Positions 30,871 through 43,124 of a stretch of 64,000 nt of DNA are shown here, piece after piece (position 1 is the first letter of the stretch; the number at the start of each line of letters is the position of its first letter). Source of the stretch: Tuctoria greenei. Taxonomy: Eukaryota; Streptophyta; Magnoliopsida; Poales; Poaceae. The DNA is taken from NCBI GenBank assembly GCA_036927565.1, contig JAYESD010000001.1:248001-312000 (forward strand), given 5' to 3'. Both the position numbers and the translations under genes were made by a program. The notes beneath the pieces were generated by a model that saw nothing but the letters and a program-made list of their open reading frames with translations, was not told the DNA's origin and did no database searches.

Positions 30871-33066
30871 TCAGTCCACGACGTTACTGCTGAAGAGCTT
30901 GAACTTGCCGGTGTCGAGCACGAGCTTCCGCACGGACGCGACGGCGCCGATGACACCGACGCCGGTGAAGAGAACCATGATGGCCACGTTGGCCTGGTAC
31001 ACGAGCGAGCGCCGGGGCGGCGCCAGCGCGATGTTGTACATGACGACGGGGAGCACGAAGTCGAGCGGGATGAAGCCCACGGCGCCCACCACGCCGACCA
31101 CGTCGCCGAAGAAGGGGAGCAGCGCCGCCACGAACGCGCACGCCGCCACGTACAGCGTCCGCAGCGCCACCCGCGGGACCAGGTTCCGCTTCGAGAACCG
31201 CCCGTGCGCCGCGTCCGCCGAGTTCTTCTCCATGATCTCGTACGCCACCTGCGAGTACACCTGCATGCATGCATGCATGCATCGTCCATCATGTACTGTC
31301 ACTCTGAGTTCGATCACATGTACTGGGCTGGCGCTGGTCGACTACCTAGACCTACCGTGGGTGGGGGTGGAAGAAGAACTGAACTGAAGTTTACCGTACC
31401 AGAGCAATGGCTAGGAGCTGGAGGAGGACCATAACGACGGAGAGGCCGAGAAGCCAGGTGGGCGCGAGCGAGGGGCCCGAGTCCGGCATGAGGCTCTGGA
31501 GGACGTTGGACTGCACCTGGTTGCCGAACGCCCAGTACCCGGTGATGGCCGGGAAGTAGAACGTGAAGAACGCCACGGTATAGCAGAACACCAGCACCTT
31601 CACCATCTTCCCGGCAGCCGGCGGCGCCAGCGTGGCCTGTACGTACGTACGTACGGCAGCTGTCAGTAGTCTATATAATAATGCATGCCTGAATAATAAT
31701 GTTCTGAAGTTTCAGTAGTCTATATACTCCCTCCTTATCTTTTTATTTGACGTTTCAGACAAAGATTTGAACTAAAAAACTGTTAGGTTGTGCTGTCCTA
31801 ACGTCAATTAAAAAGATCTAGAGGGAGTATATAATTAAACTCCAATCCTTGCACACCTACCTGGATTTCAGGCAGAATGCCGTTGCCGAAGACCGTGGCG
31901 AGGATGGAGATGGAGAGGAAGGCGTTGAGCGTCTTCTCGGACTTGGACGAGCTCAAGGAGTAATCCTTGGCAGGAGCATCCCTGGACAGACCTGCATGTG
32001 TTGACACGTACGGATGTTAGTCAGTTTTCATCCTACCAAAGAATAAACCGGCCGCGGCCGGTGGACTGAAACGAAATGCACCTGCACGAATGCAAGCGAC
32101 TGATACGAGGATCGTGTAGCCGAAGCTGAGAATGAGTGAGGCGAGGTTGATGTGCCGCAGCGAGTGGAACGACGGTAACTGCGAGAGGCAGGCCAGCACG
32201 ACGGCCACGATGATGATGAAGTGGTACAGCTTCAGGGGGCCGTCCGGTACCAGGCTGGAGTACATAATCTGCATATGCATGTATGTATACTCAGAGCTGT
32301 ACTGAAAACAAACGATGCATGCGGAGATCTCCTGAACACCGCCCGCCAAGTTTAATCAGAATTTTCCATGGAAACAATAAGGTAAGTGTACCTGTAGGCA
32401 ATTGCCGGAAATCAATATGCTTCCGGTGGTAACGCCGGCGTTGATGGCAGTTTGCGCGATCACGACCAAGTAAAAGATCCACCCAGATCCTACGAAAACA
32501 AGTAATCGAGTGGTCAACGTAGTAGTACGTACTGTGCGGCCGGCTCCACACGATGCAGCATGCGCGTACCGAGGACGTCGGCGGCGAGCTCACGGAAGCG
32601 GATGTGTCGGCGGCCCTGGGCCTCGCAGTGGTCGAGAACCCTGGAGACGAGGAAGTAGGCGTAGAAGGTGACGGCGGCGACGGCCGTCAGGGTGGCGAGG
32701 CCGAGCCCCCACCCCATCCCGCGGAGCGCGTACGGCAGCGTCAGCGCCGTCGGCCCCACGGTCGCCGTCGTCAGGTGGAACCCGGCGTGCCACCACGTCC
32801 CTGCCGCCGCACAAGCACGAGAGAGGGAGAGACAGAGAGAGGCATATTCAGCAATCTGCTGCGTCGAGGGACAAGACAATCGATCGATCAAGGCAGGCAG
32901 GGCACGCGATCGAACCTTTTGACTCGAGCACGAAAGCCGCGCCCGCGTCGGCCGGCGGCTTCCTCGCCGTGGTGGCCTGGACGCCGTCCGTGACCGCCGT
33001 GGACGGCGTCGAGGCGCGCCCCGTCACGGGCGACAGGAGGAACGGCGTGCCTCCGGTGCCAGCCAT
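30871..33066 (-). CDS. AAAP amino-acid/GABA transporter (LHT/GAT type)
   Basis: Seven exons on the minus strand (33066-32916, 32800-32570, 32489-32392, 32268-32082, 31991-31861, 31636-31400, 31260-30871) join in phase to 474 residues. The N-terminus is a ~50-residue cytosolic tail. The first membrane segment follows in the motif GFHLTTATVGPTALTLPYAL, typical of amino-acid/auxin permeases. Nine to eleven further hydrophobic segments include ITGYWAFGNQV and FFGDVVGVVGAVGFIPLDF, both family hallmarks. The closest memory match is Arabidopsis 'probable GABA transporter 2', a plasma-membrane H+-coupled carrier; the substrate itself is inferred. Start: the ATG at 33066 has a GCCATGG context. Introns 6 and 5 contain (CATG)n and (ACGT)n runs. 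A MITE sits in intron 5. Confidence 0.88.
31725..31830. mobile_element. Stowaway-type MITE in the transporter intron
   Basis: TACTCCCTCCTTATCTTTTT ... AAAAAGATCTAGAGGGAGTA with TA flanks, inside intron 5 of the AAAP gene. Confidence 0.85.
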
Positions 33067-34377
33067 GGCGTACACGCTTCGGCCTGTTTCTGAAACTTAA
33101 AGCCGCCGTCGTTGCAAGGAGTCAACGCCGCGGCCGGATTCACCGTCGTCGTCGCCAAAGCTCGAGACAAATGGGATGGATCCAAGATAGGATGACGGCT
33201 CCAAGAGGAGGAAGGATAAGAAGATTCAAAACGCAGAGCAGGACGATATCAAAGAGCCAGTTCACATCTGCATAAGTATTCTCTTGCGGATTGCAGCTGG
33301 GATGCAGGCAGAGGAGGAGATTTTGATTGTTGCAGCTAGGATAAAGGCAGAGCTGGAGCCTTTGACTTTTTAAGATCCGACCATAGAACGTGTTCCCTAT
33401 TTAGTAATATAACAGGGCGTCATCAGCCAAGCATTTGCGATACGCTGAATATTACTGCCCAAATTGCTTGGATTAACTAACAAAAACTCCTGTCTCTTCT
33501 TCTCAGCAGCATTTCAGTACTACTCACCGTTGGCCGAGTGACTGAAGCTCCCGAGAGAGGCCTGCTTCTGCTTTCCGACACGTGGCATGAATCCTGCAGC
33601 TGACTTCATATGCCTGCGCATGAGTCGGTAGCGCTGCGGGCATATTCGGGGCTGCTGCTCCGCAGGGGAGCAGATCAGGAAGAGGATCAATTCACGGCAA
33701 GCATGAACACAAAGATGCATGCAACAGAGCCTCAGGTGCAGCACAACAATTTACCAGAAATTAATTTCATGGCTAGTTATTCAAAGCTGCTGACTCGCCA
33801 ACAAATACCAGCTCTGACCAATATGGGATACGATATTTATTATTGTATATGGGATATGTCCAGCTTGGAGTATGGAATACGATATTCATTACTGTATATG
33901 GGACATAAGTGCTAAATGTTGTTTTGGTAACCTTAGTAAATCCATACAACAATCTCTTCTTCGACTGCTAGAATGCCAGATTCCTTCTTTTTTTAAAAAA
34001 AAAAAAACAATGATGATTACATGTGCAAAACGCTGTCTATTGTGGTGTACCGGCAACGCAACTAAGAAACAAAACCAAATATACACAAACAAATATAATT
34101 CCCCCAAACAAGGACATAGGAGGGACTTGACCGCTGGAGCTGTTACCACGAAGATAGTTCCAAAAATCCTGTTGTCTCAACTGCTGTGCTGGGGTTCTAC
34201 TGACACTACGTAGTAAAGCTTGAAGACATGATAATAAAGACTCGTACCACTGCCACCACTTCAACAAGCTTGAAGAGTTGAAGACCTATTGCTGGCTTTT
34301 AGGTGAAAAACATTAGCAGAGCAGAGAAACAGCGAAAAACATTAGCAGAGCAGAGAAACAGCACCATATCCAGAGAG
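33067..34377. other. Intergenic region between transporter and DUF3133 genes
   Basis: The first part is the transporter 5' UTR/promoter. 33400-34300 has only short open frames without family features, plus A- and T-runs at about 33990. No gene is supported. Confidence 0.5.
34305..34362. repeat. Perfect 29-bp tandem repeat
   Basis: Two adjacent copies of GAAAAACATTAGCAGAGCAG..., 34305-34333 and 34334-34362, lie just past the stop codon of the DUF3133 gene (stop 34380-34378), within its presumed 3' UTR. Confidence 0.9.
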
Positions 34378-37300
34378 CTAACTTGTCTCTTCAGGGACAT
34401 GCATCCCAAATCCGCGTTTCATTTTCTCAATTCTGATAAAAATGAAAATTGCAAATCATTAGCAAACATTTTTTTACTAGTAGGTGATGAATTTATGAAG
34501 TAGACATGAGGATGCATTGAAGTATTATGAGTTTATGGAGTCCACACTCAACCTCATCAGTTTCCTACATGGCTAATACCTCCGTAAAATTTTCAAAACA
34601 TTTGGTATTAAATAAATACATGAAATCAGACATTGTTTGGGAATGATTTCTCTCAAAGCTATATCAAAATGAACAAAGATTGTTCTATAGAAAACAAGTT
34701 ACATATAAATTAAAAAACGATGCGCACAGTGTGAAGCACTTACGTGGGAGCAAGCTTTCCAAGACCACGTAACTTCTCCCCAGTTGTGTCATCAATCACA
34801 CTTCCTGATATCTCAACAGAATACGACTTCCCGGAAAAACGTGGGAGCCCTCTCCCTACAAGCAAATCAAAATCTTTCTGGTGGAGTTCTCTGCCATTGA
34901 TAAAAACACCAGTATTCCCACCAGCACAATCCTTGGGCATTGGATAATTGAATTCTTTTATAAACGGCTGCCAGAAAAGAATGTCCTGTCATGCCATGAA
35001 AACAAATAGTGTGGTCGAAAGTATTACTTGCAAAAGGTTTATCTTACAGGGATAATGCCGCTGCACTCGCGCCCAAAGACACCCCAAAATCCAGCACGGT
35101 AATCATACCTAAATTACATAAACGATATGTTACCTTGCTTTTAAAAAATAAAATAAAAAAGTGTTGTGAAATAAAATTACAGGTAAATCAGCATCCATGT
35201 GCTTAAGGATAATAAAGGTTATGTGTTTTCTGCCTAGTCAGTGTGGTACTGTGGCATAATATACATAAGGCTTCAATGTTGCTAAATTTGCACAAGGTGC
35301 TAAAGGCAAAACTACAGCCATCAGTGTATTAGTGAATGAAGCATAATAACCTAAAATTATACAGTAATGCATAACACAGTCCGAATCACCAGGAGAGCGA
35401 ATGACTTACCAATATGAACCAGGGTCCACAGGACCAGCTTTCTTCTCTGCTTTCCTCAGAGCGCGCTCTGAGATTGGATGACCATTGATTGAGACCTTGG
35501 CACTGTCTGCAGGCTGACTGAACAAAGAAAGGTCCTTGAGACCTTTCTTCAGGAAACCAGCAAAATAGGATGAATCTGCATTCTTAGCAGTTGAAGACTG
35601 AATCTCATCTACCTCAGCCCCAGATGAAACACGAGAAATAGAATTTGAGCCTTCATTAATGGAAGAGTCGCTCTTGGCTGATGTAATTACCTTCATCTTA
35701 CTATCTGAGTGCAGCAATTTACCATCTTTGTTGTTCTCTTGTTCACACCTCTGAGTTACGCTGTTTGCTTCAAATGTGTCATCATTTTCATTCTCTACAT
35801 ATTTCTTATTAACAACTTGAGCTGTAAAGCTACTATTATGGTCATACTTTTTTCTCATACCTTTATCTTCAAGGCTGCTAGTAATATCATCGATTTTATT
35901 TCTGTATTTGCTGCCATTGACTCCATCTTCAGGGCTGCCAGTTTTACCTTGTCTGCCTATTTGCTCATGTGTTTGATTGCTGCATTCATCTTCAAGCCCA
36001 CTTGTATGACCTTCTTTAGTCTTTTGAATAGATTTCATAACAATCCTTTCATCTATAACATTGTCTTCACAATCAACTTTGCTACTTCTGTCTTCACAAT
36101 CAACTTTGTTGTTCTCTTGTTCACACCTCTCAGTTACGCTGTTTGCTTCAAGTGTGTCATCATTTTCATTCTCTACATATTTCTTATTAACAACTTGAGC
36201 TCTAAAGCTACTATTATGGTCATACTTTTTCCTCATACCTTTGTCTTCAAGGCTGCTAGTAATATCATCAATTTTATTTCTGTATTTGTCGCAACTGGCT
36301 GCATCTTCAGGACTGCCAGATTTACCTTGTCTGCCTATTTGCTCGTGTGTTTGATTGCTGCATTCATCTTCAAGACCACTTGTATGACCTTCTTTACTCT
36401 TTTGAATAGATTTCATATCAATCCTTTCATCTATAACATTGTCTTCACAATCAGCTTTGCTACTTCTGTTGTATCCCTCGTCCCTGGTTTGCTCGCCAGG
36501 ACTGTAATTTTTCCGTAGACTGGAAAATGGATCGATCTGTTTGTCCACTAAAATTGGCCCTTGTGGGTTGACTGTACAATGTGCTGAAGCTGCTGCTTGA
36601 CTGTCTGTATCTCCTTGACATAATATGTCTTTCGGGTTATCTGAAAATCTTGACCTGCTAGCAGACTCTGAATTTAGCGAGATGCTCCTGTTTGACCCAC
36701 GCTCACTGTCTGTCCTACCAAAACTTGCAGTAGAAGACGGTGAAACACTGTCAGCAAAATCCTTCTTGTGAGGGTGGTTGTCATGTGCCTGAAGCTTATA
36801 GAAGTTGAAATCATCGTCATCCTGATGTTGATACCACCCAAATGTTTTGGAATCCCGGTGATTTGAACTTGTGATACTTTCAGATACAAGTAAAGTTGAT
36901 GGGGTGATCGAAGGGTGAACTTTCATTTGCTTAGGCTTGAAAGTAACAATCTCTGAACAGGAACCACACTGAACCTGATTCTTCTTCCGGCCTGCGCATT
37001 TCCCTGGAGGCAGCTGCAGAAGGTGGCAACAAGAAGTGCACACCACAAAAGGTGCAGCACCCTTCATAGGCCGACAAAAACTCCCTGCCTTCTTTCTGAA
37101 ATACTCCACCTTCCTCTTGGACACTGAAAGGTGCGAGTAGAGAGATGATGAAGCCAGAGACCTGCGATCCCACTCCGATGAAATTGACTGGGATTTATCA
37201 AGTTGGAAAGATCCCTGCTGCTGCTGCTGCCCTGCAAAGAACCTGGCCATCAGAATATGCTCCTCCTCCGCCCGCTGTCCCTGGACCTGGAGACACTGTG

Positions 37301-37811
37301 AGCACTGGCAAGTGCCGTGATGTCGACTCCCCTGCCCAAAACCAGAGGAGCCTTCACACTGCCGCTCAGGGTAGTGCCGGGAAGACCGCGCGCTCGACTG
37401 CCTCGCGTACCTCTCGTCACGCTCAGATCGGTGCGATTGGTCGTACGGACCAGTACTAAGCGGCAAGCTAGTCCCGTAGCGGCGGCCCGCGAACCGCGAG
37501 GAGCGGCCGTAGTCCGGGTCACGGCCTGTGGGCGGCGGCTCGTGGGAGGGGCGCAGCGAGATCTCGCGGCGGCTCATCATGCGGTGTACTAGTCGGTCCG
37601 GCGGCGGCGGCGGCTGCGCCGTGAGGTCGAAGGAGCGGGTGATCTGGTCCCGTAACTCGTCTAGCTTCCGGAGCAGCTGCACGGGATCCTGCTTCTGCTG
37701 GAGCGCGCTTCGGTCCAGAGTGTTCCGGTCGCTGCTGCATTGCCCGTAGTCGGATGGATCTGGGATTGTAGCTCGCCTCCTGTACTTCATCTCCTTGGGC
37801 TGGGTAGCCAT
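34378..37811 (-). CDS. DUF3133 'extra-large G-like' zinc-ribbon protein
   Basis: Coding exons 37811-35410, 35108-35048, 34967-34744 and 34432-34378 join in phase to 913 residues. The middle holds a plant zinc-ribbon (DUF3133) with paired cysteines, VVCTSCCHLLQLPPGKC and VQCGSCSEIVTF. The C-terminal exons give a conserved module: VSINGHPISERALRKAEK, YRAGFWGVFGRECSGIIP, FNYPMPKDCAGGNTGVFING and GLGKLAPT. This combination is that of proteins annotated in Arabidopsis as 'extra-large G-like (DUF3133)', related to EDR4-type zinc-ribbon proteins. The molecular role is not established. A 126-residue in-frame tandem duplication lies at 35731-36486. The ATG at 37811 has a GCCATGG context. The frame extends upstream to 37916, but an acceptor-like site near 37867 and a 5' UTR intron make that part probably untranslated. 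Confidence 0.85.
35731..36486 (-). repeat. 378-bp in-frame tandem duplication in the DUF3133 gene
   Basis: 35731-36108 and 36109-36486 are near-identical. The duplicated protein segments both contain CEDNVIDERI, GHTSGLEDECSNQTHEQIG, DITSSLEDKGMRKKYDHNSS and VNKKYVENENDD. The length is exactly 126 codons, so the frame is kept. The few differences indicate a recent event. Confidence 0.92.
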
Positions 37812-40490
37812 GGCGTCGTCCCCCACCCCAACCCAGGGAAGACGCGCCGAGTCGATCGAAATGTCTGCGGGAGCGGAATCAAACCGCACGGTCCGGCGGA
37901 GAACGGAGGAAATCAAACTGCTGGTATAGTACAGAGGGAGAAGGGGAAGAGATTACAGTACGTATTAGGTAACGGCTGCGGCGGACGGCGGTTACCTCAA
38001 CGCGTACCGCACGGCGGCAGAAGCTACGACGACGCGAGGATTCCACCGCTAGGGGCGGCGGCGGCGGCGAGGAAGACGAGGAAGACGGGGAGGAGGGAGG
38101 CAAGTGCAAAGAGGAAGGGAAGTGGTGATTATGTTATGTACTATACTCACTCCTCGGAAGGCTGCGTGCGATATTTGGTATTCACGGGGGCCTTGACGCG
38201 CTAGAGTATTCGGATGGGCTATCTCGCTCGCTCGCTCGCTGACGTGCGGGGCCCGAGTGGAGTATGGTTGACAGCTGGTGTGATTAGAAAAGCAAAGTAC
38301 TGTACTTTTGACAAAAGTGATTAAAAAACTGCATTGCGAGCGATTCACAAATCACAGTGGATTTATTTATTTATTTCAGATAAGGGATTCACGAATCACA
38401 AGGGATGGGCAGCAGAACAAACTTATCTTCATTTTGTGTTTAAGAAAATATATGAAAAACGCGCAAATTCCAGTAATTCTGACCCTGAACACATCCGTCT
38501 TTTGAGCCAGCTGACTAGGCTCTATTGTACCTGCTCTTACTACTCCTTCTCTCGTCGCTTGCTTCAATCATACGTACACAGCAGCCACCATGCATGGTTG
38601 TCAACGACACTGCATGCACAGAGGAACATGTAACTAGTAGTTCGTCCGGGCTACATACATAGTTCACTGACGATGTCGTCTGCCTGGAAACAAGACAAGC
38701 TAATTAAGCCGTCTGCTTCTTCAGCACAGTACAGGATGTTTTCCATCAGATAATTTACTACAGTAGTAAGTATGATTAAAGCCTGAGGAGAGATGCATGG
38801 AAGATTATTGCAAACCTGCTGCGCATGTGGTGTCTATGCATGTGTACGTAGCTTTTGATTATTTGTGTACGTACACAGCATGAGGATGAGGAGAGCGTGT
38901 TGAATTGTCATGTCATGCCAAAAGTGGACAGCGAAGCAACGAACCTAACAACGACTCTCGCCACGGAGAAGCAGCTGAAATCATCGTTGAATCTCGTCCA
39001 CCGCGCGCCACCTACTAAACCATTATCAACCCGGACAGCCGGACCTGAAGACAGACAGACAGCCCGGAAAGAGACCAGGCATCGAGATTCGCTGCCGCTG
39101 GCTTGGTGCAAGCAAAAGTCGCAGCACTAGCTTGTTCTCATCCAATCCAATCAATCAGCTGTGCTGTACTGTACACCGATCGACGACGCCCAAACAGTCA
39201 AACACGGATGATTTGTTGGTATTTTAACCAGCTGCTCAAGTACCTAAGCTAGTGGCTTCAGTTCAGTTGAGAGCGCGAGCTGATGAATGTGTGAACATCC
39301 TCGCTCGCTCCAACTGGTTCATGCATGGAACTATGGTACTAGTAGTAGTTACTTGTCCCAACCTCTGGTCTGGCAGCAGCCTGCAGGTTGAAATGAGAAT
39401 CTGTTTAAATTTAGAGAGAATCTGTTTAAATTCAGCTCTGTAGAGCTCTGCCAAAACGGGGCCGAAATGAAAGGCGCAGAATCGATTATTCAACAAGGAT
39501 GGGATGGATGGATGGATGGATTTCACCAAATTGGCATGGCTTTCGTATCCTCCAGTCCAGTCGGCCCATGGGTGTGCGTCTGCTCCGTGTACCGGTCACA
39601 CGTGGGCCGATTCTGCTCACACCGGCCAGCGGCCCATATGATCTTTTTTTTTCTTCAGAAAGCCCGGAGCCCATTATGCCAGCACCTGCTCACGTTTGGA
39701 CTGGACTGCCGCGAAGGCAAGCAAAGTCGACTCGTGTGCCGAGCGCTTCAGGGACGCAGGGGCTAGGTCGATGGTCGACCGTGTACGATGATAGATACAC
39801 GCACGTACGTACACTGTACACACGTGACGTCGTCTCCGGCGCCCAAATTAAGCACCACCATCTGCTGCATCATCATCATCTATCTTTCTACGCTTTGCAT
39901 CGATTATGGATCAACTGAATTCAAAAGCCACCGTAGTAGAATTATCAATTATCACGGGAAAGAGGAAAAAAGAGCTAGGGATCCGTGATCCATGACGATC
40001 GATCGACGGACCAGGGAAGGGGACGAAGATGGAATAAAAAGCAGAGGCGAGGAGCGCCGCGCATGTGAACAACATAACTCACCGGCCGGCGCCGGCCCGG
40101 AATTCATCCATCCATCCATCCATCCATCGGCATCCCAAGCCTCCAAGCCTTCTTCTAAATTACTCCTCCTCACCCCAAGCTCAAACATAAACCTAAATGA
40201 AACCTGCACTGCACTGCATGCATCCCTTGGCTTTCTTCCCCCTCTCTAGCCTTCTTGTCTCTTGTTGCAAAATCCTGGCCACCAAAAAATGGTGATCATC
40301 ACTGAGAGTAGCACCTGATCGAGCTTTATACATCCAACAACCTGCTGGCGACGCGGTGCATGCACACGTATGTATGCGGCGTCTGATCACCCCCCGCGCG
40401 CATGCATGCATGTGCTCGACGTGAGTTCATTCATCAAAGCAGCTAACTAATTAAGCTCGCTCCGTTTTTTCATCAAAGCGCGCGTCTCAC
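37812..40490. other. Divergent intergenic region (DUF3133 / FAMA-like)
   Basis: 37812-38100 is the 5' UTR of the DUF3133 gene, with a probable intron (donor near 37995, acceptor near 37920 or 37867 on the minus strand). From 38150 to 40490 no gene is supported. There are short tetranucleotide runs: CTCG near 38225, GGAT at 39499-39521 and CATC at 40107-40131. The final few hundred bases are the bHLH promoter and leader. Confidence 0.5.
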
Positions 40491-40496
40491 ATGATC

Positions 40497-42171
40497 ATGG
40501 ACAAAGAGGTATGTGTATGTCGTCGTCGTCTTCTCTGCATGCATGCGCGCGTGTGGGCGGATGCCGGCCTTTAATTAATTTGTTATTCGACTTTGAAAAC
40601 TTCTGTGCTATAGCTGTGCCTGATCATAACGTACGTCTCTCTGCTTGCTCGCGATGATCGTCATCGTACGTTCACAGCAGGCGACTCAACACGGTGACCT
40701 TCACAGCATCGCGCCGCCGGAGGCGGAGCAGCCCGCCGCCGGCGAGATGGTTCAGTACATGTTGGGCCAGGCGCACCACCCTGCTGCATCACAGCCTATC
40801 CAGCAGAGCCAGATGCCGTCGTCCTTCGACAAGCTCATCAGCTTCTCCGACGTGCTGCAGTTCGCCGACTTCGGCCCCAAGCTCGTGCTCAACCACCCCG
40901 CGGCGTCCGACGGTTCCGACGACGACGGGTACTTCTTCAGGTTCCAGTCGTCCCTGCCGTCGCCCCTCCCCGCCGCGCCTACGACACGTGGCGCCAGCCA
41001 GCAGCAGCATCAACCGGTGCAGCAGCAGGAGGGCAGCAAGACGACGACCGCCGACGGTGGCACGCATGACGTCGGCGGTGGCATCTCCGAGACCACGACG
41101 CTGGTGCAGCAGGCGGAGAAGGCGGCCGGCGGGGACCAGCAGGGAAATAATAAGAGCGGTCGCCGGAAACGGCCTCGGACGGTCAAGACGAGCGAGGAGG
41201 TGGAGAGCCAGCGCATGACGCACATCGCCGTCGAGCGCAACCGCCGCCGCCAGATGAACGACTACCTCAGGATCCTTCGATCACTCATGCCAGGATCCTA
41301 CGTCCAGAGGGTATGCACGCAACTGTTTCCTCCTCTCCTTCACATGTTACGCTACCCATATATATATACGGAGTACTGTATATAATTTGGTTTGTGTTTC
41401 ATTTAGAGGAAAAATGGCTTTTATAGAGCAAACTCACATCGACGTTGTTGGCTGCATGCAGGGTGACCAAGCTTCCATCATTGGGGGCGCCATCGAGTTC
41501 ATAAGGGAGCTAGAGCAGCTGATTCAGTGCTTGGAGTCACAGAAGCGTCGTCGCCTATACGGCGGTTCCGGCGACGCGCCACGGCCAGTGGTGGACGCGG
41601 CCGGAGCCGGCGCGCCTGCAGCATCCATTCAGCAGCACCAGCCTCTGCAGCCGCCGTTCTTTCCTCCGAGCATCATCCCGTTGCCGACTGCGTCCGGCAG
41701 CAGCGCCGGCGACAAGATCCTGCAGGACCTCGACGTCGACGACGGCGGGCTCAGGGAAGAGGTGGCGGAGAACAAGTCGTGCCTGGCGGACATCGAGGTG
41801 CGGGCTCTGGGAACGGACGCCTTGATCAAGATCCTGTCTCGCCGGCGGCCCGGCCAGCTGATCAAGACCATTGCCGCGCTCGAGGAGATGCAGATGACCA
41901 TCCTCCACACCAACATCACCACCATCGAGCAGACAGTCCTCTACTCGTTCAACGTCAAGGTACGCCACTGCTACATGCGCATTACTATGCCATACTTACA
42001 GCAGCATATATATATGTGGTGTGTGTTGATATATGTGCAGAGAATTAATTATATTGCGTCTGTAATAATGTGGTGTGGTAGATCGCCGGAGATGCAAGAT
42101 TCTCTGCCGAGGACATCGCCGGAGCTGTCCACCAGATCCTCAGCTTCATCGACATCAATTACACCATGTGA
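40497..42171 (+). CDS. FAMA: FAMA-type stomatal bHLH transcription factor
   Basis: Exons 40497-40508, 40678-41310, 41462-41959 and 42082-42171 join in phase to 410 residues, starting MDKE. An upstream in-frame ATG at 40491 adds two residues. The N-terminal half is Gln/Pro/Ser-rich. The bHLH domain spans exons 2-3: ESQRMTHIAVERNRRRQMND (basic region with the His-Glu-Arg DNA contacts), then LMPGSYVQRGDQASIIGGAI and the second helix. The C-terminal ACT-like domain is present (SCLADIEVRALG, LIKILSRRRPGQLIKTIAAL). Basic-region and domain order identify it as FAMA, which ends guard-mother-cell division and drives guard-cell fate together with ICE1/SCRM-type partners. The retinoblastoma-binding LxCxE position reads I-Q-C-L-E (ELEQLIQCLESQ). 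The next gene is JAR1-like, in convergent orientation. Confidence 0.93.
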
Positions 42172-42267
42172 TCTGCAGCCGTCTCTCCATGCCAACAAAG
42201 AGCCTTCTTAACAGCGACATGTTTATTTAAGATGCTATTTCGCACGTTCTGCATGTGCTTAACTATA

Positions 42268-42351
42268 TACTCCCTCCGTCCGTATGAAGTTGTCATTTTG
42301 TAGTTCAAAAATGAACTACAAAGCGACAAGTTTATGGGGACGGAGGGAGTA
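42268..42351. mobile_element. Stowaway-type MITE
   Basis: TACTCCCTCCGTCCGTATGA ... GGGGACGGAGGGAGTA, a near-perfect hairpin with TA ends in the 3' region of the FAMA-like gene. Confidence 0.92.
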
Positions 42352-43124
42352 TTTAGTAACTGTGCTTTGTTCGTTTCTATTATGTAAACTGATCCGAGAA
42401 ATTACATTAGTGTCATTAATTACTGTATTCATCGACAATGTGTCCAACTGATTTGTCCTGCAATTGTCAGCCAACTGAACATGATAAGCTTATGTACTGT
42501 CACATGCCTTACGGATCCCATCACATTTGTTTTTTAGATAATGGAACAGAGTTCCAGGCTCTACATCCCCAGGGAGTTCCAGCCTCTAAGAAATATTTTT
42601 ATCTTGTTTTTTTTTCTTTTATTGATGTATTTCTGCTAGATCTACCAATAAAAGAAGATGTTGGGATGATTCCCAGATAGTGTCAACAAAGTGCTGCTAA
42701 AGATTCCTCAAAATGTAAAGTGTTGGTACAGAGTAAAAAAAAAAACAGGGCAACTAGGAAAGATGGGCAAGTATGAAAGTGGTGCATAAAATCTGCAGGG
42801 CTACACGAAACACGAAATGAAGAAGTTTAGATAAGGTCAGAAACAGTATTAGTGGCTGGGAAACAAACGTCGGGCTGTGTTTATTCTGGAGCACGTACGC
42901 AATTGCTAGCACAGCCACATAACACAGGCAGCAATAGCATATCTTTCTGATACCTCTTACTGCAATTGCATTTAGCAATTCACAAGGATTCTAGGCACCA
43001 AGAGCACTGAAAGAAAACATTATCGCAAGAGACTAAAACAGAAATTTGCTTATCAGAGACTAAACGAAACATGGAAGAAAAGGGAAATTAATTACATGGA
43101 ACTACTAGCACCATTTTTTCCCTA
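42352..43124. other. Intergenic region between FAMA-like and JAR1-like genes
   Basis: Two convergent genes end on either side. Only short unconvincing ORFs are present; no feature is recognised. Confidence 0.5.

Noticed and set aside
35709..36518. 269-codon plus-strand ORF opposite the DUF3133 gene
   Set aside because: It is the antisense reading of the 126-residue duplication. The Phe/Ile/Leu-rich product follows from Lys/Asp/Asn codons on the true strand, and no family features appear.
37812..37916. In-frame N-terminal extension of the DUF3133 protein starting at 37916
   Set aside because: A CAG acceptor-like site near 37867 and a leader intron suggest this part is 5' UTR. ATG 37811 has the better context.
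39467..40210. Inverted GGAT / ATCC tetranucleotide runs about 600 bp apart
   Set aside because: Independent simple repeats; the sequence between and around them is not otherwise inverted.
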